Shown piece by piece: positions 56,893 through 64,000 of a stretch of DNA of 64,000 nt. Source of the DNA: an uncultured Phascolarctobacterium sp. (GTDB lineage Bacteria > Bacillota > Negativicutes > Acidaminococcales > Acidaminococcaceae); contig CASEIL010000016.1 of assembly GCA_949288065.1 (NCBI GenBank), forward strand, positions 1 to 64,000. Direction: 5' to 3'. The notes under the pieces were generated by a model. That model did no database searches and was not told the origin of the DNA. It saw only the letters and a list, made by a program, of their open reading frames with translations. Positions within the stretch are counted from its first letter, which is position 1. Every line of letters starts with the position of its first letter. A program made the translations under genes and the position numbers.

Positions 56893-58122
56893 ATGGCTAT
56901 ACTGGTAAAAAAATTCGGCGGCAGCTCCGTTGCCACGCCGGAGAAAATTCACGGCATTGTAGACAGGGTGCTGAAGGAAAAACAGCCGGAAGATAAGGTT
57001 GTTATCGTTGTATCGGCAATGGGCGACAGCACCGACGACCTTTTAACGCTGGCCGGGCGCGTCAACCCGGATATGCCCAAGCGCGAGCTGGATATGCTGC
57101 TCGCAACCGGCGAGCAGGTGACCATCGCCTTAATGGCGGGGGCGTTTTGCGCCAAGGGGCAGCCTGCGGTATCGTTTACCGGCGCACAGGCAGGCATTAA
57201 AACTAACGATAAATACAGCAAGGCCAGCATTATAGATGTGGAAGCCGGGCGTGTTAAACAGGCGCTTGACGAAGGCAAGGTTGTAATTGTGGCGGGATTT
57301 CAGGGCATTACCGAAGGCGGCGACATTACCACTTTGGGCCGCGGCGGCAGCGACACCACTGCCGTTGCTGTTGCAGCGGGGCTTAAAGCAGATATGTGCG
57401 ACATTTACACTGACGTTGACGGTGTTTACACCGCCGACCCGCGCATTGTGCCTAACGCCAAAAAGCTTGACGAAATTACCTTTGCGGAAATGCTGGAGCT
57501 GGCAAGGCTCGGCGCAGGCGTAATGCAGCCGCGCGCAGTGGAATACGGCGAGCACAACGGCGTCGCCATCCATGTGCGTTCAACATTTCACGAGGTACCG
57601 GGAACTATTATCAGGGGGGAATATACAGTGCAGGAGAAAAAATTTGTTATCCGCGGCGTAGCGCACGACACCAATGTAGCAAAGCTGGCGGCACGCGGTG
57701 TGCCGGATGAACCGGGCGTAGCCTATAAAATTTTTGCGGCGCTGGCCGACGCCAACGTAGACGTTGACATGATTGTACAAAGCGCCAGCGTGCAGCAGAA
57801 CAAAAACGATATACTCTTTACCGTAGCCAAAACCGATATGGCGGAAGCCCTGGGCGTTTTGGAAAAATTAAAGGCTGAAATGCCTTTCGACAAGGTAGAC
57901 CTTGAAGTAAACGTAGCCAAGGTTTCCATCGTCGGCGCAGGCATGCTGGGCAGCCCGGGTATTGCAGCGGGCATGTTTGGCGCGCTGGCAGGCGCAGGCA
58001 TTAACATCGGCGTAATCAGCACATCAGAAATCAGTATTTCGTGCCTTGTGCCGGCAGAGGACGTAACCAAAGCGGTTAACGCTATCCACGCGCATTTCTT
58101 CCCGCAGGAAGCGGAACACTGA
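56893..58122 (+). CDS. lysC: Aspartate kinase (alpha subunit), with internal beta start
   Basis: The enzyme phosphorylates aspartate, the first step to lysine, threonine and methionine. The 409-residue protein has the kinase motif VKKFGGSSVATPEK (5-18), TDVDGVYTADPR and two ACT domains (about 265-405). The start is ATG 56893 with GGGGGGAAC upstream. A second in-frame start, GTG 57628, has its own strong GGGGGGA ribosome site, as in the alpha/beta aspartokinase II of Bacillus. No lysine riboswitch fits in the 96-bp upstream gap. It is not beside hom, whose ACT enzyme is at 7892. Confidence 0.95.
   Translation: MAILVKKFGGSSVATPEKIHGIVDRVLKEKQPEDKVVIVVSAMGDSTDDLLTLAGRVNPDMPKRELDMLLATGEQVTIALMAGAFCAKGQPAVSFTGAQAGIKTNDKYSKASIIDVEAGRVKQALDEGKVVIVAGFQGITEGGDITTLGRGGSDTTAVAVAAGLKADMCDIYTDVDGVYTADPRIVPNAKKLDEITFAEMLELARLGAGVMQPRAVEYGEHNGVAIHVRSTFHEVPGTIIRGEYTVQEKKFVIRGVAHDTNVAKLAARGVPDEPGVAYKIFAALADANVDVDMIVQSASVQQNKNDILFTVAKTDMAEALGVLEKLKAEMPFDKVDLEVNVAKVSIVGAGMLGSPGIAAGMFGALAGAGINIGVISTSEISISCLVPAEDVTKAVNAIHAHFFPQEAEH
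57614..57630 (+). promoter_or_regulatory. Internal ribosome site and GTG start for aspartokinase beta subunit
   Basis: GGGGGGA (57614-57620), 7-base spacer, GTG 57628-57630, in frame with lysC (codon 246). It would give a 164-residue protein holding only the two ACT domains. Confidence 0.75.
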
Positions 58123-58148
58123 TTGATATAACTTAGGGGGTAATAACC

Positions 58149-59396
58149 ATGCTGACAAGTATTGCGGCAAACCATGCCAAGGGTAAATCCGCAGAAGACA
58201 GTATTTTTGCAGCTAACGCAGCCTGCGTTGCCAAAGCTAAAGAGGTAGGCGCTGCCAACGTAACCAACGCTACCATCGGCGCCATTTTGGACGAGGACGA
58301 AAAGCTCGTCTGCCTGCCGACGGTTGATAAGGTTTTCCGCAGCCTTTCTACCGATGAGCTTATTGCTTACGCACCTATTTCCGGCCTGCCGGATTATCTG
58401 GAAGAAGTTATTAACGCAGCCTTCGGCGACAGCAAACCGGAAGGCTATATGGCGGCAGTTGCCACCAGCGGCGGCACCGGCGTTATCCACCATGCGGTGT
58501 GGAACTATATGGACGAAGGCGAAACTGCCCTTACCAGCGACTGGTACTGGGACCCGTACAGCGTTTTGTGCAACGACATGGGGCGCAAACTTGATACCTA
58601 CACCATGCTGGACGAAAACAACAAATACAACCTGCCTGCCTTAAAAGCCAAGGTTGAAGAAATTTTAAGCAGGCAGAAAAGCCTGCTCCTTATCATCAAC
58701 ACTCCGGCGCATAACCCTACCGGTTACAGCCTGAGCGAGGACGATATGCAGGGCGTTATTGATATTTTAAAGGGCGCAACCGCTGGCACGGATAAAACCG
58801 TAACACTGCTTTTAGATATTGCCTACATCGACTACGCAGGCGAGCGCCAGGCAGTGCGCAAATTCTTTAAAAAGATTTCTAACCTGCCGTCTAACATTTT
58901 AACAATCGTTGCTTACAGCATGAGCAAGGGCTTTACCATGTATGGCCAGCGCACCGGCGCGATGATTGGCGTATCTTCCTCCAAAGAGGTTATTGATGAG
59001 TTTAAAGGCATCAACCAGTACACCAGCCGCGCAACCTGGTCTAACATTAACCGCCCGGCCATGAAAACCCTGGCCACGGTTTATAAAGACCCTGAGCTTC
59101 TGGCAGCAGTGCAGAAGGAACGCAACGATTATTACGAAATGATTAAGGCCCGCGCCGACCTGTTTATGAAGGAAGCAGATGAATGCGGTTTAAAATGCCT
59201 GCCTTATATCGCAGGTTTCTTCCTGTCCATTCCGGACAGCGACCCGGAAGCAGTTTGCAATAAATTGCACGAGAACAACATTTTTGCAGTGCCGCTTAAA
59301 GCAGGCGTGCGCATAGCTCTGTGCGCAGTACCGCTTAAAAAAATCGGCGGCATGGCTGCTAAAATTAAAGCTGCACAGGATGCAGTACATAAATAA
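58149..59396 (+). CDS. Class I/II pyridoxal-phosphate aminotransferase
   Basis: The 415-residue fold type I aminotransferase shows ATSGGTGVIHHAVWNYMDEGE (cofactor phosphate loop), NTPAHNPTGYSLSEDD (the NPTG motif), LLLDIAYIDYAG (Asp/Tyr binding the cofactor) and YSMSKGFTMYGQRTGAMIG with the Schiff-base Lys. It resembles aromatic/aspartate aminotransferases of Negativicutes and Clostridia. The exact amino donor is unknown. It lies 26 bp after lysC and 57 bp before the cysteine desulfidase gene, so a role in amino acid fermentation is likely. Confidence 0.92.
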   Translation: MLTSIAANHAKGKSAEDSIFAANAACVAKAKEVGAANVTNATIGAILDEDEKLVCLPTVDKVFRSLSTDELIAYAPISGLPDYLEEVINAAFGDSKPEGYMAAVATSGGTGVIHHAVWNYMDEGETALTSDWYWDPYSVLCNDMGRKLDTYTMLDENNKYNLPALKAKVEEILSRQKSLLLIINTPAHNPTGYSLSEDDMQGVIDILKGATAGTDKTVTLLLDIAYIDYAGERQAVRKFFKKISNLPSNILTIVAYSMSKGFTMYGQRTGAMIGVSSSKEVIDEFKGINQYTSRATWSNINRPAMKTLATVYKDPELLAAVQKERNDYYEMIKARADLFMKEADECGLKCLPYIAGFFLSIPDSDPEAVCNKLHENNIFAVPLKAGVRIALCAVPLKKIGGMAAKIKAAQDAVHK

Positions 59397-59453
59397 TTTA
59401 ATGACTTGAATTTTTGCGAGGGGAATCTTGAAATAAGTAAGGAGAGATGTATT

Positions 59454-60737
59454 GTGATTAAAACAGACATGAAGTACAAAGCTTATATTCAGATTCTGGA
59501 GGAAGAGCTCAAACCCGCAATGGGCTGTACCGAGCCGATTTCTTTGGCCTACGCGGCGGCAGTTGCTGCAAAGTATATGGACGGCCTGCCGGACAAAGTA
59601 TTGGTTGAAGCAAGCGGCAGCATTATTAAAAATGTAAAATCGGTAATCGTCCCCAACACCAACCACATGAAGGGCATTCCTGTGGCAGCGGCTATCGGCA
59701 TTATTGCCGGCAACCCGGACAAAGAACTGGAAGTTTTAGCCGACGTTACCCCCGAACAGATTGCCCAAATGCAGGACTTTTTGCAGCATACCGAAATTAC
59801 CACCAAACACATCGAGCTGGGCTGCACCTTTGACATTATCATTACCCTGTACCAGGGCGAGCATTATGTAAAAGTGCGCATCGCCAACGACCACACTAAC
59901 GTAGTGCTGATTGAAAAAGACGGCGAAAAACTTAAATACATTCCCGTTACCGGCGAAACCAACGAAGGTCTTACCGACAGGACTTTGCTGAACCTGGCAG
60001 ATATTTATGATTTTGCCAACACCGTTGATGTGGAAGATATTAAGCATGTTATCGACCCGCAGATTAAATGCAACATGGCTATCGCCGAAGAAGGTTTGCG
60101 CGGCAACTACGGCGCTAATATCGGCAGTGTGCTTTTGGCAATGGCTGGCGAGAACCCGGATGTACGCACCCGTGCGCGTGCTATGGCGGCAGCAGGCAGC
60201 GACGCCCGCATGAACGGCTGCGAAATGCCGGTTGTAATCTGCTCCGGCAGCGGCAACCAGGGCATGACTACCTCCGTGCCGGTAATTGTTTATGCTAAAG
60301 AGCTGGGCGTAACGGAAGAAAAGATGTACCGCGCTTTGGTATTGGCAACTTTGGTAACTGTTCACGAAAAAACTCCTATCGGCGTGCTTAGCGCCTTCTG
60401 CGGCGCAGTAAGCGCAGGCGCAGGTGCAGGTGCAGGCATTGCTTATCTGCACGGCGCAACGCTGGAAGAAATCGGCCACACCATTATCAACGCTGTTGGC
60501 GTAACCAGCGGCATGATTTGCGACGGCGCTAAAGCTTCCTGCGCAGGCAAAATTGCCAACTCCGTTGAAGCAGGCATTGTTGGCTACAACATGTGCAAAA
60601 TGGGCAACAACTACCAGAGCGGCGACGGCATCGTTGGCAAAGACGTGGAAGAAACCCTTGCCAACGTGGGCACCCTTGCAAAACAGGGCATGGAAAAAAC
60701 CAACGAAGTTATTATCGACATTATGATTAAAGAGTAA
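59454..60737 (+). CDS. cyuA: L-cysteine desulfidase CyuA (UPF0597 / serine dehydratase-like)
   Basis: The 427-residue protein fits the CyuA/YhaM family: ELKPAMGCTEPISLAYAAA near the start, VVICSGSGNQGMTTSVPV, HEKTPIGVLSAFCGAVSAGAGAGAGIAYL and GMICDGAKASCAGKIANSVEAG. Conserved cysteines hold a [4Fe-4S] cluster. The enzyme splits L-cysteine into pyruvate, ammonia and sulfide. GTG 59454 has AAGGAGAG at 7 bases. An upstream TTG 59406 lacks a ribosome site. No cyuP transporter is in view. Confidence 0.92.
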   Translation: MIKTDMKYKAYIQILEEELKPAMGCTEPISLAYAAAVAAKYMDGLPDKVLVEASGSIIKNVKSVIVPNTNHMKGIPVAAAIGIIAGNPDKELEVLADVTPEQIAQMQDFLQHTEITTKHIELGCTFDIIITLYQGEHYVKVRIANDHTNVVLIEKDGEKLKYIPVTGETNEGLTDRTLLNLADIYDFANTVDVEDIKHVIDPQIKCNMAIAEEGLRGNYGANIGSVLLAMAGENPDVRTRARAMAAAGSDARMNGCEMPVVICSGSGNQGMTTSVPVIVYAKELGVTEEKMYRALVLATLVTVHEKTPIGVLSAFCGAVSAGAGAGAGIAYLHGATLEEIGHTIINAVGVTSGMICDGAKASCAGKIANSVEAGIVGYNMCKMGNNYQSGDGIVGKDVEETLANVGTLAKQGMEKTNEVIIDIMIKE

Positions 60738-60772
60738 GGCTTTTGCGCCTTATAATTTAATTGCGGAAATGC

Positions 60773-60804
60773 AAAATCCCCGTACCATTTGGTGCGGGGA
60801 TTTG
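60773..60804 (+). terminator. Terminator after cyuA
   Basis: AAATCCCCGTACC (60775-60787) with GGTGCGGGGATTT (60791-60803), one G-U, then GTG; a short A/T run on both sides. Confidence 0.85.
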
Positions 60805-60862
60805 TGTATATAAAGGAGTAGCAAACAAATTTAAAAATATAAACAAAAATATGTTCGCTATC

Positions 60863-60891
60863 TTTACGGATTTATATTTTTGTGTTATCAT
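60863..60891 (+). promoter_or_regulatory. Locus B sense promoter
   Basis: TTTACG (60863-60868), 17 bp, TATCAT (60886-60891). Weaker than in locus A, in the same position relative to the 43-nt identical stretch (60890-60932). Confidence 0.6.
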
Positions 60892-60897
60892 AAACAG

Positions 60898-61006
60898 GCA
60901 AATGTGCTGCCATAACGGTAGGCGGTTAGCCCTCCCTTTGGAGGACTATGTGAAAACCCTCCAAAAGTAAAACGGTATACACCGGAATACAGAAAGGAGG
61001 GGTAGT
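60898..61006 (+). other. Structured leader of locus B peptide
   Basis: The order is as in locus A: the identical 5' block; CCCTCC (60930-60935) against GGAGG (60940-60944); ACCCTCC (60957-60963) against the ribosome site GGAGGGG (60997-61002 region); and CGGT-ATAC-ACCG (60973-60984) in place of CCGGC-ATAA-GCCGG. Paired positions changed together between the two loci. Confidence 0.6.
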
Positions 61007-61102
61007 ATGGACGTTATTGATTTTTTAACCGTATTTGGTTATACAATAACAGTTTTTGCCATTGGTTATACTATTGGCAAGGATATATCCAGAAAAAAGT
61101 AA
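61007..61102 (+). CDS. Small single-membrane-helix peptide, candidate type I toxin (locus B)
   Basis: ATG 61007 opens 31 codons after AAAGGAGGGG. The peptide has one hydrophobic helix (about residues 3-23) and the basic tail GKDISRKK. It shares GYTI-x-VF-x-x-GYT-x-GKDI with locus A, although the DNA of the coding part has diverged much more than the leader. It is followed by the same stem and the same opposite promoter. Holin-like or Fst-type membrane toxin is the best guess; a signalling or regulatory peptide cannot be excluded. Confidence 0.72.
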   Translation: MDVIDFLTVFGYTITVFAIGYTIGKDISRKK

Positions 61103-61197
61103 CAACCGCCGTAGCTTCGCAAACTTAGCGGTTGTTACCTTTTGATAATGACTTATAATTTGCGGCTAACCGTCTATCGGCAGCCATTTGCATTTCT
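61090..61197 (-). ncRNA. Predicted convergent antisense RNA of locus B
   Basis: It starts near 61197 from the minus-strand promoter and ends at the shared stem with a six-T run, about 105-110 nt. Its 5' hairpin GGCUGCCG-AUAGA-CGG-U-UAGCC keeps the loop of locus A with a paired change (G-C to G-U). Predicted only. Confidence 0.62.
61099..61138. terminator. Shared (bidirectional) terminator stem of locus B
   Basis: GTAACAACCGC (61099-61109) with GCGGTTGTTAC (61128-61138), 11 perfect pairs. Plus strand: CTTTTTG follows. Minus strand: a run of six T (complement of 61093-61098) follows directly, a strong terminator for the antisense RNA. Confidence 0.75.
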
Positions 61198-61203
61198 ATA
61201 ACT

Positions 61204-61231
61204 ATTATAACAAACCCAGCCAAAAAGTCAA
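61204..61231 (-). promoter_or_regulatory. Locus B antisense promoter
   Basis: Minus strand TTGACT (61231-61226), 16-bp spacer, TATAAT (61209-61204), same boxes and spacing as locus A. Confidence 0.78.
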
Positions 61232-61243
61232 ATAAAGTAAAAC

Positions 61244-61277
61244 ACTCTCATACCGATTGTATGAGAGTTTATTTTTT
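61244..61277 (+). terminator. Terminator after locus B
   Basis: ACTCTCATAC (61244-61253) with GTATGAGAGT (61259-61268), perfect, then TTATTTTTT. Confidence 0.88.
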
Positions 61278-61310
61278 ATCTATTACGCAATATTCTGTTT
61301 TAGATTTTTT

Positions 61311-61357
61311 AACGCCTGCTTGTGGTTTTTACTAACCGCGGCAGGCGTTATTTTTTT
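61311..61357 (+). terminator. Second terminator after locus B
   Basis: AACGCCTGC (61311-61319) with GCAGGCGTT (61341-61349); inside, GTGGTT with AACCGC; then ATTTTTTT. Between 61358 and 61492 I see no gene; AAGACA/TGTCTT near 61469-61494 could form a small hairpin. Confidence 0.85.
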
Positions 61358-61492
61358 AGCCTTGGCAGAGTATAAAGAATTAAATTTTGTTGTTTTGCTT
61401 TGTAAATAGAACCGTAACAGGCGGGGGCAAGCCCGGCAGGGAAAAAGTTTCCCAAGACCAGTAAAAGTAAGACACACGCAAACCTGAATGTC

Positions 61493-61552
61493 TTGCGAGG
61501 GGGTAAAGATATGATATAATTTTAATATAAATTAACCGGCATAAGGCCGGTT
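61493..61552 (+). promoter_or_regulatory. Autotransporter 2 promoter and leader hairpin
   Basis: TTGCGA (61493-61498), 16 bp with GGGGG, TATAAT (61515-61520). In the leader AACCGGC (61534-61540) pairs with GCCGGTT (61546-61552). Promoter boxes, G-run and leader hairpin repeat the layout of autotransporter 1. Confidence 0.6.
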
Positions 61553-61572
61553 GAGGGAAAGAGGTTGTGTAT

Positions 61573-64000
61573 ATGAAACGGAAAAATTTGGAAAAGGCGA
61601 TAGTATTGAGCTTAATATTAGGCAGTTTTAGTGTGCCTGTATGGGCAGGAGATGTTATATTAGAGCAGAAAAATTTACATTTTACAGGTGGATATTCAAA
61701 AGATTATGATGGGAATTTAACTATATTAAATACTGTTAATGGTCATAATTATAATTCTGATGATTTTAGAAGAAATGAAGGTACTGGCTCTGTAAGTGGA
61801 GAATTAGGTTCAGGCATAGTGTTGTGGAACACTGGTGCTGGTTTAAATGTTGCAAAAGATTTATTTATAAGCATTAGGCCTGATGATTGGCAAGGTGATA
61901 AAATTTCTGAAAGAAGACAAGGTATTCAAATGCAATATGGAGCAACAATGGGCGTAGGTGGCAATACTACGATCATTGTAGATAACTATTTTCATTCTGA
62001 ATCTAATGATAATTTAGGATTGCGTGAAGAGGTTAAACCAAACACTCAACAAGGTATTAATATTTATGGTGATAATACGGACTTAAATTTAATAGGCAAT
62101 TTGGATATTACAATGCTTAATGGTAACCGTTCAATGGGCATTTTAGCTTATGATAATGCTAATTTGAATGTTGGCGGTAATACTACAATAACAGTTAAGA
62201 ATGCTCCATATTATGCTTATGGTATTTCTAATGTTGAAAATAACCAGAATTATTCTTTAAATAGTCCGGATAAAACGGCGAATTTACATTTTCAAGGTGA
62301 TTTGACTATTGAAACAGAAGGTGGTAATAATTCTATTGGCATCAATTTAAAAGAAAGCAATAATAATTATAATGCAAAAGCGATTACTGTTGATGGACAT
62401 CTTGATATTACAGCAAAAGGTGCAACTGCATATAATTATAAAACTGATTTACAAACTTTTCCTAATAGTGTTTCTAACTATGGTGTATATCTGTATCAGG
62501 TTACTGGTTCTACATTTAATACGGCTGATATAAAAACAATTTCTAAAGGTGAAGATGTAGAATCCATAGGTTCTTATGTTTATTGGCATTCTGATTCCGT
62601 TTTTAACGGCGATGTTAAGTATACTACGCAGGCAGATGATAATGCGGTTGCTATATCTGCGCTGGCAAGAGCTGGTAGCGATATTGATTATAAAAGAGGA
62701 TTAGTTGCTGATGGCAAGATAGTATTGAATGCTGTTGGCAATACTTGGGGAGAAGGTTCTAAAATAAAAGTAAATTCTTCAGAAAATGTTGATTCTATTG
62801 TGCAGCTTAATGGCAATATTGTTGTTGGTAAAACAGATGCAGCAATGGTAAGGGGTGAAACTTATGATACTGTTGTAGATACCGATACAACAAAAAATAT
62901 AATTACTGCTAATTTATTAAATGCAAATTCGCATTTTACTGGCACTAATGAATATGGCAATGAAGGTGGATATGATAAATCGCAAAGTGAAATTGATTTA
63001 ACATTTAAAAATGGTGCCAAGTGGAATATGACTGACAGTACCAATGTTACTGACTTAGTATTAGCTGATAGCGCAGCTTTAAATATGAATTATAATGCTG
63101 GTGATACCTTCCGTACATTAAATGCTAAAACAATGAATGGTGAAGGCGGGATTGTAAATATGAATATTGACGCTAGCAAAAATACTGCTAGCGACCGTTT
63201 GTACATTGAAGATACGCATAACGGAATCCACTACATTACTTTAAACAATGTTGGCGCAGATACTGAAGGTGCCAAGGGAACTGTGCTTGTAAGCGTCGGT
63301 ACAGAAAACGGTGAGTTTAAGGCTAATGATAGCGAAGGCGCGCTGTATTGGAACCGTTATGATCTTGTTCAGCAAGATAGCTTAGAAGAAGGATATACCA
63401 AAGATTGGGTTTTAAACGAAATTGAGCTTGTAGATGACAAGACTACTACTGCTGTCGGTGCTATTATGGGCGCAAATGCTTTGAATTATTATACTTGGCG
63501 TGCTGAAAATGATCAGCTTATGCGCCGTATGGGCGAACTTCGCAATAATGGCGAAGATGAACAGGGTGCTTGGTTCCGTGTACATGGAAATAAAATCAGC
63601 CGTGACGATAATGTAGCCTTTGAAAACCAGTATACTAGCTATGAGTTTGGCTATGACCAAGTAACAAAACAAACAGAAGATATAACCCGTTACACCGGCG
63701 CTGCCTTAAGCTATACGGACGGCGACAGCAGCTATGAATGTGGCAGCGGCGAAAACCACAGCAAAGCAATAGCGTTTTATAATACCGATATTTATAAGAG
63801 CGGACACTATCTGGATTTGGTATTTAAGTATGCCAATATGGATAATGATTTTAATGTTTATGATACCAACAACAATAAAATCAGTGGAGAATATAAAAAT
63901 ACCGGCATAAGCGTAAGCGCAGAATATGGACGCAAAAACGATATGCAAAACGGTTGGTATATTGAACCGCAGGCTCAGTTAACACTTGGGTATTTTGGCG
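61573..64000 (+). CDS. Autotransporter 2, 3' end outside window
   Basis: The frame is open from ATG 61573 (GAGG upstream) to the window edge, 809 codons. A signal peptide resembles that of autotransporter 1 (MKRKNLEKAIVLSL.., cleavage after VWA, residue 25). The AT-rich, Asn/Thr/Gly-rich passenger of beta-helix type carries repeated G-N-T-T-I-T/I-V and L-x-I-T-x-x-G themes. From about residue 660 the autotransporter barrel begins (GAWFRVHGNKISRDDN..) and shows SAEYGRKNDMQNGWYIEPQAQL, almost the same as in autotransporter 1. The last part of the barrel is missing because the window ends. Probably a surface adhesin. Confidence 0.9.
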   Translation, partial: MKRKNLEKAIVLSLILGSFSVPVWAGDVILEQKNLHFTGGYSKDYDGNLTILNTVNGHNYNSDDFRRNEGTGSVSGELGSGIVLWNTGAGLNVAKDLFISIRPDDWQGDKISERRQGIQMQYGATMGVGGNTTIIVDNYFHSESNDNLGLREEVKPNTQQGINIYGDNTDLNLIGNLDITMLNGNRSMGILAYDNANLNVGGNTTITVKNAPYYAYGISNVENNQNYSLNSPDKTANLHFQGDLTIETEGGNNSIGINLKESNNNYNAKAITVDGHLDITAKGATAYNYKTDLQTFPNSVSNYGVYLYQVTGSTFNTADIKTISKGEDVESIGSYVYWHSDSVFNGDVKYTTQADDNAVAISALARAGSDIDYKRGLVADGKIVLNAVGNTWGEGSKIKVNSSENVDSIVQLNGNIVVGKTDAAMVRGETYDTVVDTDTTKNIITANLLNANSHFTGTNEYGNEGGYDKSQSEIDLTFKNGAKWNMTDSTNVTDLVLADSAALNMNYNAGDTFRTLNAKTMNGEGGIVNMNIDASKNTASDRLYIEDTHNGIHYITLNNVGADTEGAKGTVLVSVGTENGEFKANDSEGALYWNRYDLVQQDSLEEGYTKDWVLNEIELVDDKTTTAVGAIMGANALNYYTWRAENDQLMRRMGELRNNGEDEQGAWFRVHGNKISRDDNVAFENQYTSYEFGYDQVTKQTEDITRYTGAALSYTDGDSSYECGSGENHSKAIAFYNTDIYKSGHYLDLVFKYANMDNDFNVYDTNNNKISGEYKNTGISVSAEYGRKNDMQNGWYIEPQAQLTLGYFG

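Noticed and set aside
60761-60970. 69-codon plus-strand frame before locus B
   Set aside because: It covers the cyuA terminator, the locus B promoter and its structured leader, and has no ribosome site.
61283-61477. 64-codon minus-strand frame after locus B
   Set aside because: No ribosome site, overlaps a terminator hairpin (61311-61357), and no recognisable sequence; most likely chance.

Overview
The window looks like a stretch of chromosome from a diderm Firmicute of class Negativicutes (an Acidaminococcus/Phascolarctobacterium-type gut anaerobe is my best guess, not proven). The basis is the mixture of genes. There are Firmicutes-type operons (DUF512-cobO-der-plsY, cdaA-cdaR, zapA-U32-mutS2, M24 peptidase-efp, sepF, a glmS ribozyme). 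Beside them sit outer-membrane proteins: an SLH-domain porin of the OmpM type and two autotransporters with C-terminal beta-barrels. A psd-pssA pair for phosphatidylethanolamine is also present. No CRISPR array, complete prophage or insertion sequence was seen.

Layout. 1-3.4 kb: end of an acyl-CoA dehydrogenase, lspA-rluD-pyrR-LUD protein, and tRNA-Gln and tRNA-Glu. 3.4-7.3 kb: radical SAM/DUF512, cobO, der, plsY. 7.3-10.1 kb: an ACT-domain regulator of the ThrR/PheB type directly before hom and thrB. 10.1-16 kb: tRNA-Pro, a zinc-ribbon protein, prfC-tagA, then psd-pssA and a processive glycosyltransferase. 16-19.9 kb: hairpin-rich spacer and autotransporter 1. 20-24.8 kb: DUF1292, mltG, U32 peptidase, DUF4911, M24 peptidase, efp. 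24.8-25.2 kb: small-peptide/RNA locus A. 25.2-34.3 kb: uracil permease, cdaA-cdaR, an FAD protein, glmM, glmS ribozyme and glmS. 34.3-40.5 kb: frameshifted grpB, chloramphenicol acetyltransferase-like gene, ompM, secreted hydrolase with a divergent TetR, a decayed phage-type amidase. 40.5-46.3 kb: tRNA-Asp/Cys/Leu with a truncated tRNA-Gly, then an accessory zone with DUF4160-DUF2442, HigBA and YefM-YoeB modules interleaved with typA and sepF. 46.3-60.8 kb: DEAD-box helicase, a lipoprotein with a glutathionylspermidine-synthase-like ligase, gltX, a DUF3298-chagasin protein, zapA, a second U32 peptidase, mutS2, lysC, an aminotransferase, cysteine desulfidase. 60.8-61.3 kb: locus B. 61.5-64 kb: autotransporter 2, cut by the window edge.

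The most interesting signal is the pair of homologous loci A (24806-25184) and B (60863-61231). Each has a 43-nt leader stretch that is identical in both copies, a structured leader with an anti-Shine-Dalgarno ACCCTCC, a strong ribosome-binding site, a 31-33 residue single-membrane-helix peptide (shared core GYTIxVFxxGYTxGKDI), a terminator-like stem, and a convincing promoter on the opposite strand that would drive a convergent ~110-nt RNA. This is the architecture of a type I toxin-antitoxin locus (holin-like/Fst-like). The terminal inverted repeats shared by the two RNA starts are not explained by the models I know.

Other regulatory features are an in-frame internal start in lysC (aspartokinase beta subunit), paired palindromes over the higBA and yefM-yoeB promoters, and palindromes at the ompM, thrR and TetR/hydrolase promoters. 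A structured leader precedes the amidase remnant. All functions are read from sequence motifs only; no database search was possible.
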